Origin: Azophilus sp965220835
GTDB taxonomy: Bacteria > Pseudomonadota > Gammaproteobacteria > Pseudomonadales > Azotimanducaceae
Assembly (NCBI GenBank): GCA_965220835.1
Contig: OZ244842.1
Span: 3,472,001 to 3,536,000, forward strand
Direction of reading: 5' to 3'
Length of the DNA stretch: 64,000 nt
How positions within the stretch are numbered: the first letter of the stretch is position 1; each line of letters begins with the position of its first letter. A program made the position numbers and the translations under genes. The notes under the pieces were generated by a model. The model was not told where the DNA came from and did not search any database. It saw only the letters and a list, made by a program, of their open reading frames with translations. Positions 16,883 through 25,424 of this stretch are shown here, piece after piece.

Positions 16883-16905
16883 TGCGGGTTGAGGTAGAAT
16901 CATCG
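16830..16905 (+). repeat. Two-hairpin dispersed repeat, copy 1
   Basis: The segment holds AGCAACTCGATCACGTC (17 bases) that recurs exactly at about 30598-30614, followed by a related second hairpin. Hairpin 1 is CGAGCTGC/GCAACTCG; hairpin 2 is TCACC-GAA-GGTGA. In the other copy hairpin 2 reads GTCGCC-ATA-GGCGAC, so the stem is kept by paired changes. This copy overlaps the 3' end of the glycosyltransferase gene. It could be a REP/BIME-like element or a transcript-end structure. Confidence 0.55.
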
Positions 16906-16976
16906 GGCTCCGCAAAGGCGGCGGCGCGGCAGGCAGTGCAGGGAAAGGCGGTGCGGAACAAGCAGCGGGAGACGGC

Positions 16977-18233
16977 ATGAGGGTCATTGTTCTCGGCGGC
17001 GACGGCTTCTGCGGCTGGCCCAGCGCACTGCACCTATCAACCTGCGGCCATGACGTCACGATTGTCGACAACTTCTCGCGGCGCAACATCGACAACGAGC
17101 TTGAGGTGCAAAGCCTCACCCCCATTCAACCCTTAAGCGTCCGGTTGGCGGCTTGGCGTGAGGTGACCGGCAAGTCAATCGCCTTCGAACGCCTTGACGT
17201 GGCGGAGCAGTACGACCGCTTGGTGCAGCTCATTGCCGAGGTGCGCCCGCACAGCATCGTTCACTTTGCAGAGCAACGGGCGGCGCCGTACTCGATGAAG
17301 TCGTCCTGGCACAAGCGCTACACGGTGGCCAACAACCTCAACGCCACCAACAACGTGCTGTCCGCCATCGTTGAAAGCGGGCAGGACGTGCACTTGGTGC
17401 ATCTGGGCACCATGGGCGTGTACGGCTACTCGTCGGTGGGCGTAAAGCTGCCCGAGGGTTACTTGCGGGTGAAGATGACGGCGGAGGACGGGGCCGAGGT
17501 GGAGCAGGAGATCCTCTACCCATCCAACCCCGGCAGCATCTACCACGTCACCAAGACCCAAGACCAACTGTTCTTCGCCTTCTACAACAAGAATGACGAG
17601 GTGCGCATCACCGACCTGCACCAAGGCATTGTGTGGGGCACGCAAACGCGGGAGACGCGGCTGGACGAGCGGCTGATCAACCGCTTCGACTACGACGGGG
17701 ACTACGGCACCGTGCTCAATCGCTTCCTGATGCAGGCCGCCATAGACCACCCGCTCACCGTGCACGGCAGCGGCGGGCAAACCCGGGCCTTCATCCACAT
17801 TCAGGACACCGTGCGTTGCATCGAACTGGCCATCGTCAACCCACCGGCGCCCGGGGAGCGGGTGAAGATTCTCAATCAGTTGACGGAAACCCATCGGCTG
17901 ATCGACTTGGCAGAGCTGGTGTCCAATCTCACCGGTGCCCGCATTGAGCACGTTCCGAATCCGCGCCGGGAAGCCGACGCCAATGAGCTGGAGGCCACCA
18001 ACAATGGCCTGTTGGGGCTGGGGCTGAAGCCCACCACCCTGCGCGAAGGCCTGCTGCGGGAGGTTGCCGAGATCGCGGGCCGCTACGCGGAGCGGTGCGA
18101 CCGCAGCCGAATACCCTGCGTATCCGCTTGGACCCAAGACATCGCCAAGGGCTTCGCAGGCCCGGCCTGCTCAATCCCGACCACCCTAGGTCTGCACAGG
18201 GCCCAGCGCGTCAATGAATCCCTAAGATCGTGA
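16977..18233 (+). CDS. sqdB: UDP-sulfoquinovose synthase (SQD1/SqdB family)
   Basis: A 418-aa extended SDR enzyme. In this family UDP-glucose and sulfite are converted to UDP-sulfoquinovose, the head-group donor of sulfolipid SQDG. The N-terminal NAD site is VLGGDGFCGWPSALHL. The SQD1 signature is clear: DNFSRRNIDNELEVQSLTPI, then RLAAWREVTGKSIAF. The catalytic Thr and Tyr-x-x-x-Lys region are seen as HLGTMGVYGY and SIYHVTKTQDQ, and HGSGGQTRAFIHIQDTV follows. The start ATG at 16977 has GGGAGA just upstream. It is preceded by a glycosyltransferase and followed after 22 bp by the amine dehydrogenase large subunit. The last ~40 residues go beyond the usual fold and are not recognisable. Confidence 0.88.
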   Translation: MRVIVLGGDGFCGWPSALHLSTCGHDVTIVDNFSRRNIDNELEVQSLTPIQPLSVRLAAWREVTGKSIAFERLDVAEQYDRLVQLIAEVRPHSIVHFAEQRAAPYSMKSSWHKRYTVANNLNATNNVLSAIVESGQDVHLVHLGTMGVYGYSSVGVKLPEGYLRVKMTAEDGAEVEQEILYPSNPGSIYHVTKTQDQLFFAFYNKNDEVRITDLHQGIVWGTQTRETRLDERLINRFDYDGDYGTVLNRFLMQAAIDHPLTVHGSGGQTRAFIHIQDTVRCIELAIVNPPAPGERVKILNQLTETHRLIDLAELVSNLTGARIEHVPNPRREADANELEATNNGLLGLGLKPTTLREGLLREVAEIAGRYAERCDRSRIPCVSAWTQDIAKGFAGPACSIPTTLGLHRAQRVNESLRS

Positions 18234-18255
18234 GAGAAAGACGAGGACGTTCCCC

Positions 18256-19434
18256 ATGAAGCACCGGCTGATTCCGAGTTTCCTCCCCAAAAGCTGGCTG
18301 AGCGGGGCAGTCGCAATGCTCATGATGGGCACGGCCGCCGCCGAGTTCGCACCGGAGCCGATAAACGCCAACCTCAGCCTGCCGGCCACCTATCCCAAGC
18401 ATTGGCTGGTGGTGCATGACGCCGCCTTCTTCCACATGCGGGAAGGCCGTTACCTGTTTGTCGATCCGCGCGCCGACACTGTGGGCGGCCAGGTGCGTGG
18501 GCTGCTGTCGGCCGACTTCATCGCCCACTACGAGCAAAGCGCAGCCCGCGGCGAGCACTACGTGATCGAGACCTTCTTCTCCAGAGGCGGGCGGGGTGGT
18601 GAGCGCACCGACGTGGTTACCATCTACGACGCGGCAAGCCTCGCAGTGAGCGGCGAGGTGATCATCCCGCCCCGTAAGCTTTCCTCCATGCCGGAGCGCC
18701 TCGCAACCGCCTTGGTGGCCCAGGACAGGCTGCTGGTGGTGTACAACTTTACGCCCGGCCAGTCCCTCACGGTGGTCGATTTGAACAAGCGCGAGTTCGT
18801 TGCCGAACACGGCATCGCGGGCTGCTCGCTGGCCATTCCCACGGGTGGTTCCGCGGTCACCTCGCTATGCAGCGACGGTGCCTTCCTGACCACCACGTTA
18901 AGCGACGGCGGGGCAAGCGCGGCTTCCGTGCGCAGCGCCCCGGTCTTTGCGGAGCAATCTGACCCCATGTTTGAGAAGGCCGGCATCACCGGCGGCGTGG
19001 CCTACTTCCCCACCTTCAAAGGCGATGTGCTGCCAGTTGACTTAAGCGGCGACGTGGCCGTGCCGGGCGAACGCTGGGCGTTGGCAAGTGCGGAGGAAAA
19101 AGCCGCGGGCTGGCGCCCGGGCGGCTGGCAGCTGGTTGCCGCGGACCACCTTGGCCGCCTCTACGTGCTGATGAACCCCAACGGCTCCGATGGCAGCCAC
19201 AAGGACGGCGGTGGCGAGGTTTGGGTGTTCGATGCGGCGGCGAAGCAGCGGATCATGCGCATTCCCCTGCCCAATTGGGGGATTTCCATAGGGGTCTCCA
19301 ACGCGGAGCAGCCCCTGCTGGTGGTCACCAATGGAGAACTTGAGCTGGAGACCTACAACACCGCCACCGGCGAGATGGTGAAAACCTTGATTGTGTCCAC
19401 CCAAACCCCGTTCATTGTGCGCGGGGTGCAGTAG
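18256..19434 (+). CDS. aauB: TTQ-dependent amine dehydrogenase, large subunit (AauB/MauB type)
   Basis: This 392-aa periplasmic beta-propeller subunit of a quinoprotein amine dehydrogenase has an N-terminal signal peptide (SGAVAMLMMGTAAAEF). Family features are the mature start leading to KHWLVVHDAAFFHM, the YLFVDPRADTVGGQVRGLL stretch, and the C-terminal propeller blades (VWVFDAAAKQRIMRIPLPN, VTNGELELETYNTATGEM). The enzyme oxidises primary amines to aldehyde and ammonia and passes electrons out through a periplasmic acceptor. It leads a B-E-D-A gene order shared by mau and aau clusters. The absence of mauG and mauF here favours the aromatic (aau) type. Substrate is not provable from the sequence. 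Confidence 0.87.
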   Translation: MKHRLIPSFLPKSWLSGAVAMLMMGTAAAEFAPEPINANLSLPATYPKHWLVVHDAAFFHMREGRYLFVDPRADTVGGQVRGLLSADFIAHYEQSAARGEHYVIETFFSRGGRGGERTDVVTIYDAASLAVSGEVIIPPRKLSSMPERLATALVAQDRLLVVYNFTPGQSLTVVDLNKREFVAEHGIAGCSLAIPTGGSAVTSLCSDGAFLTTTLSDGGASAASVRSAPVFAEQSDPMFEKAGITGGVAYFPTFKGDVLPVDLSGDVAVPGERWALASAEEKAAGWRPGGWQLVAADHLGRLYVLMNPNGSDGSHKDGGGEVWVFDAAAKQRIMRIPLPNWGISIGVSNAEQPLLVVTNGELELETYNTATGEMVKTLIVSTQTPFIVRGVQ

Positions 19435-19441
19435 GTTCCCC

Positions 19442-19981
19442 ATGTTGCGCTCCGTCATGGCCGATGCGGCAAGTTGGGCGGTGGCCGGCGTCTTTGCCGT
19501 TGCCGCTGTCCACAAGGCCAGAAACCACTTGGAGTTTCGCGGCATCCTGCAGCAGTACCGGATCATGCCGCCGCCGCTGGTGCCCTTGGCCGCGCAGATG
19601 GTGTTGGCCTTGGAATGCGCAATCTGCGTCATGCTGATCGTGCCGCCATGGCGTTTGCTGGGCGGGGCGCTGGCTGCCAGCCTGCTGCTGCTTTACGGCG
19701 CAGCGATAGCCCTAAACCTCTATGGCCGGGGCAGAACGGCGATGGACTGCGGCTGTGGGGGCAAGGCCACGCCGCTTTCCGGTTGGCTGCTGCTGCGCAA
19801 CGGCCTATTGGCGTTGCTGGCTTGTTCGCCGTGGTTGGCCGCCCCGGCTGCTGGGGGCTGGGCTGGCATTGTCCTGGCTGGCTTGATGACCGCCTTGCTG
19901 TGGCTGGGCTATGCGCTGGGCAATCAACTGCTTGAGAATCTAGGCCGTGGCCGCGAACTTGTGGGCGCCGTTGATGGATGA
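19442..19981 (+). CDS. mauE: MauE-like membrane protein for amine dehydrogenase maturation
   Basis: A 179-aa integral membrane protein with four predicted hydrophobic segments. The MauE/DoxX-like start (SWAVAGVFAVAAVHKARN) and a conserved Cys pair in MDCGCGGKATPLSGW match MauE, which is required with MauD to form the many disulfides of the small subunit. The ATG at 19442 follows the large-subunit stop by 7 bp. The gene overlaps mauD by 8 bp. Confidence 0.87.
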   Translation: MLRSVMADAASWAVAGVFAVAAVHKARNHLEFRGILQQYRIMPPPLVPLAAQMVLALECAICVMLIVPPWRLLGGALAASLLLLYGAAIALNLYGRGRTAMDCGCGGKATPLSGWLLLRNGLLALLACSPWLAAPAAGGWAGIVLAGLMTALLWLGYALGNQLLENLGRGRELVGAVDG

Positions 19982-20675
19982 GTTCCTGATCGCCTCCAAC
20001 ATTGTCCTGTGGGCGGGCCTCATTCTGCTGGCCGGTTTGGTTTATGCGCTGGCCCGCCAAGTGGGCGCGTTGTTTGAACGAATCGCGCCGGCCGGTGCGT
20101 TGATGGTCAACGAGGTGCTCAAGCCCGGGGATCCGGCTCCGGAAGTCGCTGTCGAAGCCCTTGACGGCAGCCCACTGACCTTGGGCGGCCAGCCGGAGTC
20201 CGGCGCTTGGCCGCGGGCCACCCTGATGTTCTTTTTGGCCCCGGACTGCCCGGTTTGCAAGACCTTGCTGCCGGTGTTGCGCTCGGTGGCGAAGTCGGAA
20301 TCCTGGGTGGACATCGTGCTGGCCAGCGATGGCGGCAGCGCTGCCGAGCACGCGGCCTACGTGGCAAAGCAGGCCATCGGCGAGTTTCCGTATGTCCTAT
20401 CGGAGCGCCTCGGCCGAGCCTACGGCATCGGCAAGCTGCCTTATGCGGTGTTGATCGACGAGCGGGGGCTCATCGCCGCCTTGGGCTTGGTGAACTCCCG
20501 CGAACACTTGGAGAGCCTGTTTGAAGCCAAGGAGCGGCAGGCGCCATCCATTCAGCACTACATGCGGCAGCAGGCGGACGGGACCTTCCACCAAGCCAGT
20601 CAGCCCGATGGGCAAGGCCTTGCTGAAGACGCATACTACGAAGCCGAAATCCCGGCAGGGGGGACGCAGACATGA
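19974..20675 (+). CDS. mauD: MauD-like thioredoxin-fold protein, disulfide maturation of the small subunit
   Basis: The 233-aa protein has one N-terminal membrane anchor (FLIASNIVLWAGLILLAGLV) and a periplasmic thioredoxin-like domain with the active-site motif Cys92-Pro-Val-Cys95 (in FLAPDCPVCKTLLP). YGIGKLPYAVLIDERG carries the cis-Pro. MauD proteins help form the small subunit's disulfides. I chose the ATG at 19974 because it starts directly at the anchor. The stop overlaps the small-subunit start as ATGA. Confidence 0.9.
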   Translation: MDEFLIASNIVLWAGLILLAGLVYALARQVGALFERIAPAGALMVNEVLKPGDPAPEVAVEALDGSPLTLGGQPESGAWPRATLMFFLAPDCPVCKTLLPVLRSVAKSESWVDIVLASDGGSAAEHAAYVAKQAIGEFPYVLSERLGRAYGIGKLPYAVLIDERGLIAALGLVNSREHLESLFEAKERQAPSIQHYMRQQADGTFHQASQPDGQGLAEDAYYEAEIPAGGTQT

Positions 20676-21232
20676 ACCTCACTCGATTCACCGACGCCAT
20701 TGACCATTGGACCGAGCGGCGCGCCCGCGGCATCGCCCGGGGCAGCAGCCGCCGGGGTTGGCTCAAGGCCCTCGGCGGCGCCTTGGTGGGCGGCGCAGTG
20801 CTGCCCCTGTTGCCTGTGGCCCGGGCCCAGGCCGCCACTGGTGTGCCGGCCGGCACTAGTGTGCCGGCCGGCACTAGCGTGCCGGAGGAGGGCGATCCCG
20901 AATCCTGCGGCTACTGGCGCTATTGCGCCATCGACGGCTTCCTGTGCAGTTGCTGCGGCGGCAGCGAGAACGCCTGTCCGCCGGGAACGGAGATGTCGCC
21001 AATCACCTGGATCGGCACCTGCCAAAACCCGGCGGATGGCAAGAGCTACGTCATCTCCTACAACGACTGCTGCGGCAGAACGCCCTGCGGGCAGTGCCTG
21101 TGCAACCGCAACGAGGGCGACCTGCCGATGTACGTGCCGCAGAAGAACAACGACATCAACTGGTGCCTAGGCACCCAATCGGCGGTGTACCACTGCTCCA
21201 CGGCCATCATCATCGCCCAAGGCCTCGAGTAG
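20672..21232 (+). CDS. aauA: TTQ amine dehydrogenase, small (catalytic) subunit
   Basis: The 186-aa precursor has a Tat signal (SRRGWLKALGGALVGG), as expected for a subunit exported folded. The mature part is cysteine-rich. Aligned from memory with Paracoccus MADH, the TTQ tryptophans correspond to Trp113 (in SPITWIGTC) and Trp164 (in NNDINWCLG). Catalytic Asp positions are kept as Asp88 (AIDG) and Asp132 (NDCC). So the cofactor can form by Trp-Trp crosslinking and hydroxylation. MauG, the dihaem enzyme that completes TTQ in methylamine dehydrogenase, is not encoded nearby. A short in-frame repeat (VPAGTS) sits between the signal peptide and the mature domain. Confidence 0.92.
   Translation: MNLTRFTDAIDHWTERRARGIARGSSRRGWLKALGGALVGGAVLPLLPVARAQAATGVPAGTSVPAGTSVPEEGDPESCGYWRYCAIDGFLCSCCGGSENACPPGTEMSPITWIGTCQNPADGKSYVISYNDCCGRTPCGQCLCNRNEGDLPMYVPQKNNDINWCLGTQSAVYHCSTAIIIAQGLE
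20841..20885 (+). repeat. 18-bp palindromic tandem repeat inside the small-subunit gene
   Basis: Two identical 18-bp units (20841-20858 and 20859-20876) and a partial third each contain the 14-bp palindrome GTGCCGGCCGGCAC. They encode GVPAGT, SVPAGT and SVP between the Tat signal and the mature domain. The repeat number can change without breaking the frame. Confidence 0.85.
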
Positions 21233-21237
21233 CTGGC

Positions 21238-21666
21238 GTGCGGCTTGGGGCGCTGCTCGCGCTGTTGTTCGCTGTCGCCTTCGCTAGCGCGGACCTCTCC
21301 GAAGTCAATCCCAACCGCGCGCGCGTCAACTACATGCTGAACTGCCAAGGCTGCCACCTGCCGGACGGCGAAGGCGTCGGCGGCATCCCCCAAATGAAGA
21401 ACTTCGTTGGCAACTTCCTCAAGGTGCCTGGCGGTCGGGCGTTTTTGGTGCAGGTGCCGGGTTCGGCCAACGCCGCGCTGGACGATGCAGCGCTGGCTGA
21501 ACTGCTCAACTGGATGCTTCTGGAAATCAGCGCCGCGCAACTGCCGGAAGACTTCCAGCCATACACCGCGGCGGAGGTTGGCCAGTACCGGGCATCGCCT
21601 TTGAGTGACGTGGATGCCGTGCGCCTGCCGTTGATTCAAAAGATCGCGTTGCTGCCGGGCAATTAG
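21238..21666 (+). CDS. Periplasmic mono-haem cytochrome c
   Basis: The 142-aa protein starts at GTG 21238, 5 bp after the small-subunit stop. It has a short signal peptide (VRLGALLALLFAVAFASA) and one haem-c site, Cys36-Gln-Gly-Cys39-His40. A Met in IPQMKNF or a later Met could be the distal ligand. Placed directly after the amine dehydrogenase, it is the likely electron acceptor or relay, in the role that amicyanin/azurin or cytochrome c plays for related enzymes. That role is inferred from position. Confidence 0.82.
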   Translation: MRLGALLALLFAVAFASADLSEVNPNRARVNYMLNCQGCHLPDGEGVGGIPQMKNFVGNFLKVPGGRAFLVQVPGSANAALDDAALAELLNWMLLEISAAQLPEDFQPYTAAEVGQYRASPLSDVDAVRLPLIQKIALLPGN

Positions 21667-21682
21667 CCGGGAGAGTCCGCGA

Positions 21683-23341
21683 GTGGGTCGCAGGGGCATT
21701 GCAGTCTTGCTGGGAGTGGCGCTGCTGGCTGGCCTTGCTTGGGTCTATCGTGCCGAGCTCGCCATTTGGGGAATTGGCGTTGTTGTGGAATGGGGCCGCG
21801 ACATCGGGCCGAATCGGGCGGTCGCTTGGCAGCGCGGGCCGGAACAAGCAGCGCAACCGCCGTCTGAGCGGCCGCCCAACATTGTGCTCATCCTCGCCGA
21901 CGACATGGGTTGGAACGATGTGTCGACCAACGGCGGCGGCGCTGGCGGCGGCACGGTCAAGACACCGCACATCGATGCCATTGCCCAGGCCGGCGTCAAC
22001 TTCACATGGGGCTACTCGGGCAACGGCACCTGCGCGCCGTCGCGGGCGGCCATCCTTTCCGGCCGTTACGGCACGCGCTTCGGCTTTGAGTTCACCCCCA
22101 CGCCTTCGATGATGGCGCCCTTGCTAGAGCTGGCCCGCGCGGGGGACGACAGGCCCCGTCGCCCTTCCGTTCCAAACCCGGATTTCGAATCCGTTGAATG
22201 GGAAGACATGGGCATGCCAGCCAGCGAGGTGACGTTGGCCGAGACGCTCAAGGCCGCGGGCTATCACACGGCGCACATCGGCAAGTGGCACGTGGGCGAA
22301 AGCAACGGCATGGCGGCCCACGAGCAGGGCTTTGACGAGAGCCTGCTCATGCAGGGCGTGCTCTTTCTGCCGGAGGACCACCCCGACGTGGTCAACGCCA
22401 AGCAGGGTTTCGACCCAATCGACCGGTTCCTGTGGACAATGGGCGGCTATGGCGTGCGCTACAACGGCGGCGAGCCGTTCGAGCCTGTTGGGCATGTCAC
22501 GGACTACTACACGGACCAAGCCGTGCAGGTCATCGAGGCGAACCGCAATCGGCCGTTCTTTCTCTACCTGGCGCATTGGGCCATCCACACGCCGCTGCAA
22601 TCCACCCGTGCGGATTACGACGCCTACCCGCATATCGAAAGCCACACGGAGCGCACCTATGCCGGCATGATTCGCGGGCTGGACCGAAGCGTGGGGCGGG
22701 TGTTGGAGGCCCTCCGGCAGCACGGCCTTGAGCACAACACGCTGGTGATCTTCACGTCCGACAACGGCGGTGCGGGCTACTTGGGCCTGCCCGATGTGAA
22801 CCGGCCGTTCCGCGGCTGGAAGATCACTTTCTTCGAGGGCGGCATCCACGTGCCGTTCATGATGCGCTGGCCGGCGCGGATCGCTCCGCAGCAAATCTTT
22901 GCCGAGCCGGTGCACCACTTCGACATCTACGCCACTGCTGCCGCCGCAGCCGGGGCGCCGATGCCGAATGACCGGGTCATGGACGGCGTCGACTTGCTGC
23001 CGCACGTGCGCGGCGAGGCCGAAGGCGTCCCTCACGAGACGCTGTTCTGGACGCAGGACAACTACCGCGTGGTTCTGCATCAGGGTTGGAAGCTGCAGCG
23101 CAGCGGACCCGATGATGAGTTTCTCTGGCTGTTCGATTTGAACGCTGATCCCACCGAGCGGAACAACCTGGCCGGCTCCCGGCCGGACAAGGTGGCTGAA
23201 CTCGATGCCCTGCTGGCGGCCCATCTCGCCGAACAGGCGCCGCCGCGCTGGCCCCATCGCGCCTCCAACCCGGTTTCAATTGACAAGCACCTGAACGAGC
23301 CCCAATCCCCGGACGACGAGTACGTTTACTATCCGAATTGA
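21683..23341 (+). CDS. Sulfatase of the formylglycine (type I) family
   Basis: A 552-aa hydrolase of sulfate esters. The N-terminus is a signal or anchor (IAVLLGVALLAGLAWVYRAEL). Metal-binding residues occur in NIVLILADDMGWND. The formylglycine motif is Cys-Ala-Pro-Ser-Arg in NGTCAPSRAAILSGRYG, followed by HIGKWHVGE. TSDNGGAGYLG carries the second Asp-Asn metal pair. It starts at GTG 21683 behind a GGGAGAG ribosome site, 16 bp after the cytochrome gene, so it probably belongs to the amine dehydrogenase operon. Maturation needs a formylglycine-generating enzyme encoded elsewhere. The substrate cannot be read from the sequence; a sulfated amine or sulfated polysaccharide are both possible. Confidence 0.9.
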   Translation: MGRRGIAVLLGVALLAGLAWVYRAELAIWGIGVVVEWGRDIGPNRAVAWQRGPEQAAQPPSERPPNIVLILADDMGWNDVSTNGGGAGGGTVKTPHIDAIAQAGVNFTWGYSGNGTCAPSRAAILSGRYGTRFGFEFTPTPSMMAPLLELARAGDDRPRRPSVPNPDFESVEWEDMGMPASEVTLAETLKAAGYHTAHIGKWHVGESNGMAAHEQGFDESLLMQGVLFLPEDHPDVVNAKQGFDPIDRFLWTMGGYGVRYNGGEPFEPVGHVTDYYTDQAVQVIEANRNRPFFLYLAHWAIHTPLQSTRADYDAYPHIESHTERTYAGMIRGLDRSVGRVLEALRQHGLEHNTLVIFTSDNGGAGYLGLPDVNRPFRGWKITFFEGGIHVPFMMRWPARIAPQQIFAEPVHHFDIYATAAAAAGAPMPNDRVMDGVDLLPHVRGEAEGVPHETLFWTQDNYRVVLHQGWKLQRSGPDDEFLWLFDLNADPTERNNLAGSRPDKVAELDALLAAHLAEQAPPRWPHRASNPVSIDKHLNEPQSPDDEYVYYPN

Positions 23342-23367
23342 GGCGTCCTTTGCCTGCGCTTCAGGCC

Positions 23368-24807
23368 TCATGCCCGCAAGGGGTCGGTTGCTTGGCGCGT
23401 GTTGCGGGCCAGCAGGGCGTAGGTGGCGCAGGAGGTGGCCAAGGCGGGGAACACTTCGTGCAGATGGGCCGACAGGCCGCTGGCCAGCCAAGCCAACAGC
23501 ACCGGCACCCCAGTGGCCATGGCGCCGAGCGCGGCGCGGGCCGAGCCGCGCCGCCAGTGCAAGCCGAAGACGATGGCCGGGAAGAAGCACACGGCGTACA
23601 GGCTGCCCGAGAAGATCGTCAGTTCGATGATGCCGGCCGGCGGGTCCAGGGCCAGGGCGGCGGCGGTGACTGCGAAGCCGATGATGCCCATGCGCGTCCA
23701 GGCCAGCGGCCGCTGACTGGGCTTGAAGGTCTTGATGATGTCGTTGTAGAGCACCGAGGCCGCCACCAGCAGCACGCTGTCCATGGACGACATGGCGGCG
23801 GCCAGGATGGCGATGATGAGGAAGTCTGACACCGCCAGCGGGAAGACGCTGCGGTCATTGATCAGCAGGGGCACGATGTTGTCGGTGTCGGTGACGCCTT
23901 CCACCAGGAAGTGGGCGTACATGCCGATGGGATACAGGCAGAACTGCACCAAGGCGATGCCGACAACGGACACCCACATGCCGACTTTCAGCGCCTTCTC
24001 GTCTCGTAGGGCATAGAAGCGCGCCACCTGCCGGGGGTCGACCAAGAGCTTCAGGCTGCCGCTCAGGGCGATGCCCATGAGCACCACCAAGGGCACCGCA
24101 CCGCCGAACTCGAAGAGAATGGCGGTGTCCGCCCGCTCCCGCAATTCAGGCAGAACGCTGACGCCGCCGGCAGCCGATGTGACGAAGTAGAACATCAGCG
24201 CAGACCCCGCAACCATTAGCAAGCCTTGGGCCACATCGGTTCGCACCACGGAGACGAAGCCGCCCACGGACGTGTACAACATGACGATGACCAAGGTCAC
24301 GCCGATGGCGGCCGTGTAGGGAATCTGCAGGAAGTGCTGAAACAAGGCGCCGGCGCCTTTGAAGATGGCCATCAGGTAAAGCAGGCTTGAAGCCACCACC
24401 ACTAGCGCTGAAACCAGCCGCAACGTCGGCGTCTTGGCAGCGAAGCGGGCGTGCAGCAGGTCCGGCAGGGTGAGGGCGTCCCAATGCGCGGCGAAGCGGC
24501 GCACCTTGGGCGCCACCGTCGTCCAGGCCAGCCACGTGAAGAACACCATGACGCCGGCGTAGGCCAACCACGGCAGGCCGTAATCGTAGCTCTTGCCGGC
24601 GTTGCCGATGTAGCTGTTGGTGCTGGCGTAGGTGGCGAAGAAGGAAACCCCAATGACGAAGCCGCCGGCGTTGCGCCCACCAACGTAGTAGCCCGCTACG
24701 CCGTTCGCCCGGCGCCTTCCCAGGTTGGCGTGATGAAGCAGCAAGCCAGTGTAAGCGAGCAGCAGCAATCCGGCCAGCCAATGCTCGGCCCACCAATCAA
24801 GGGTCAC
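23368..24807 (-). CDS. Sodium:solute symporter family transporter
   Basis: The 479-aa inner-membrane protein has about 13 hydrophobic segments. The SSS-family start (YYVGGRNAGGFVIGVSFFATYASTNSYIG) and the GGFVSVVRTDVAQGLLMV and AAAMSSMDSVLLVAASVLYNDI blocks contain family sodium-site residues. It couples Na+ entry to uptake of an organic solute. The gene converges with the sulfatase operon, with only 26 bp between stops. A substrate from that pathway is possible but unproven. Confidence 0.87.
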   Translation of the reverse strand: MTLDWWAEHWLAGLLLLAYTGLLLHHANLGRRRANGVAGYYVGGRNAGGFVIGVSFFATYASTNSYIGNAGKSYDYGLPWLAYAGVMVFFTWLAWTTVAPKVRRFAAHWDALTLPDLLHARFAAKTPTLRLVSALVVVASSLLYLMAIFKGAGALFQHFLQIPYTAAIGVTLVIVMLYTSVGGFVSVVRTDVAQGLLMVAGSALMFYFVTSAAGGVSVLPELRERADTAILFEFGGAVPLVVLMGIALSGSLKLLVDPRQVARFYALRDEKALKVGMWVSVVGIALVQFCLYPIGMYAHFLVEGVTDTDNIVPLLINDRSVFPLAVSDFLIIAILAAAMSSMDSVLLVAASVLYNDIIKTFKPSQRPLAWTRMGIIGFAVTAAALALDPPAGIIELTIFSGSLYAVCFFPAIVFGLHWRRGSARAALGAMATGVPVLLAWLASGLSAHLHEVFPALATSCATYALLARNTRQATDPLRA

Positions 24808-24972
24808 GCCGGCCTCGCCGCGCCAATGGAGCGAACACGGCTCCGGTTCATCTTGGAGCCGATTGCCGCTATGCTCCCGAACACGTAACGCCTCCCCATT
24901 CGACGGGTCCGCTTGCTGAAGGAATCGGAGCTATCGACAGGCTCGCAACGCCAAACCAATTCTTGGCTTCCC

Positions 24973-25155
24973 ATGCGCTACCTCATTCAGTTTGTCGTTC
25001 CGGCGCTCATTCTCCTCGCCGTCATCGCCATCGTCAGCCGCAGCCGAAGGCAGGGTGATGATGAAGATGGCCGTGGCCTCTTCTTGGTGCTCCTGGTCAT
25101 TGGCGCGGTGGCTGCGGTGGCGATTTTATTCGCTGTTCAAGGGTACTTGGACTAG
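24973..25155 (+). CDS. Small two-helix membrane protein, unknown function
   Basis: A 60-aa protein with two predicted transmembrane helices (LIQFVVPALILLAVIAIVS and LFLVLLVIGAVAAVAILFAV) joined by a charged loop (RSRRQGDDEDGRG). I chose the ATG at 24973 because it starts the first helix; the frame is open further upstream. No family is recognised. It stands alone between the divergent transporter and the sulfotransferase relic. Clear membrane topology supports it being real. Confidence 0.5.
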   Translation: MRYLIQFVVPALILLAVIAIVSRSRRQGDDEDGRGLFLVLLVIGAVAAVAILFAVQGYLD

Positions 25156-25424
25156 GAGCCTGCGACACCGCTTGCGTGTGCGGCAGCGTCTCGAACGTTC
25201 TCGTGGGAGAGTCAGCATTAAGTAAGATGCTGAAGAAACCAACATGAACACGTGGCGGCACCGCGCTAGAGATCTCAGCGCCTGCTCGCCCTCGGGCAAG
25301 CAACTCCCTAGCAGCCCGTCGGGCTTGGCCTAGGCACTGCAGCGTGGGTTTGGTGCATGGCTTGCGCTTCGGGGGTTGGGCTGGGTGTAGACTCAACAGT
25401 GCCTTTGAGTGAATTCGAACATGT

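Noticed and set aside
19391..19441. Upstream extension of mauE into the large-subunit gene
   Set aside because: The ATG at 19442 leads directly into the MauE-type first helix; the extension would overlap the large-subunit coding end.
24838..24861. 7-bp inverted repeat CGGCTCC/GGAGCCG upstream of the symporter gene, considered as an operator
   Set aside because: Short, in GC-rich DNA, with no matching regulator nearby; not enough to list as a feature.
25156..25424. Hairpin-rich gap after the small membrane protein, considered as an RNA gene
   Set aside because: GCCCG-CGGGC stems are short and isolated; there is no tRNA, riboswitch or other RNA family pattern.
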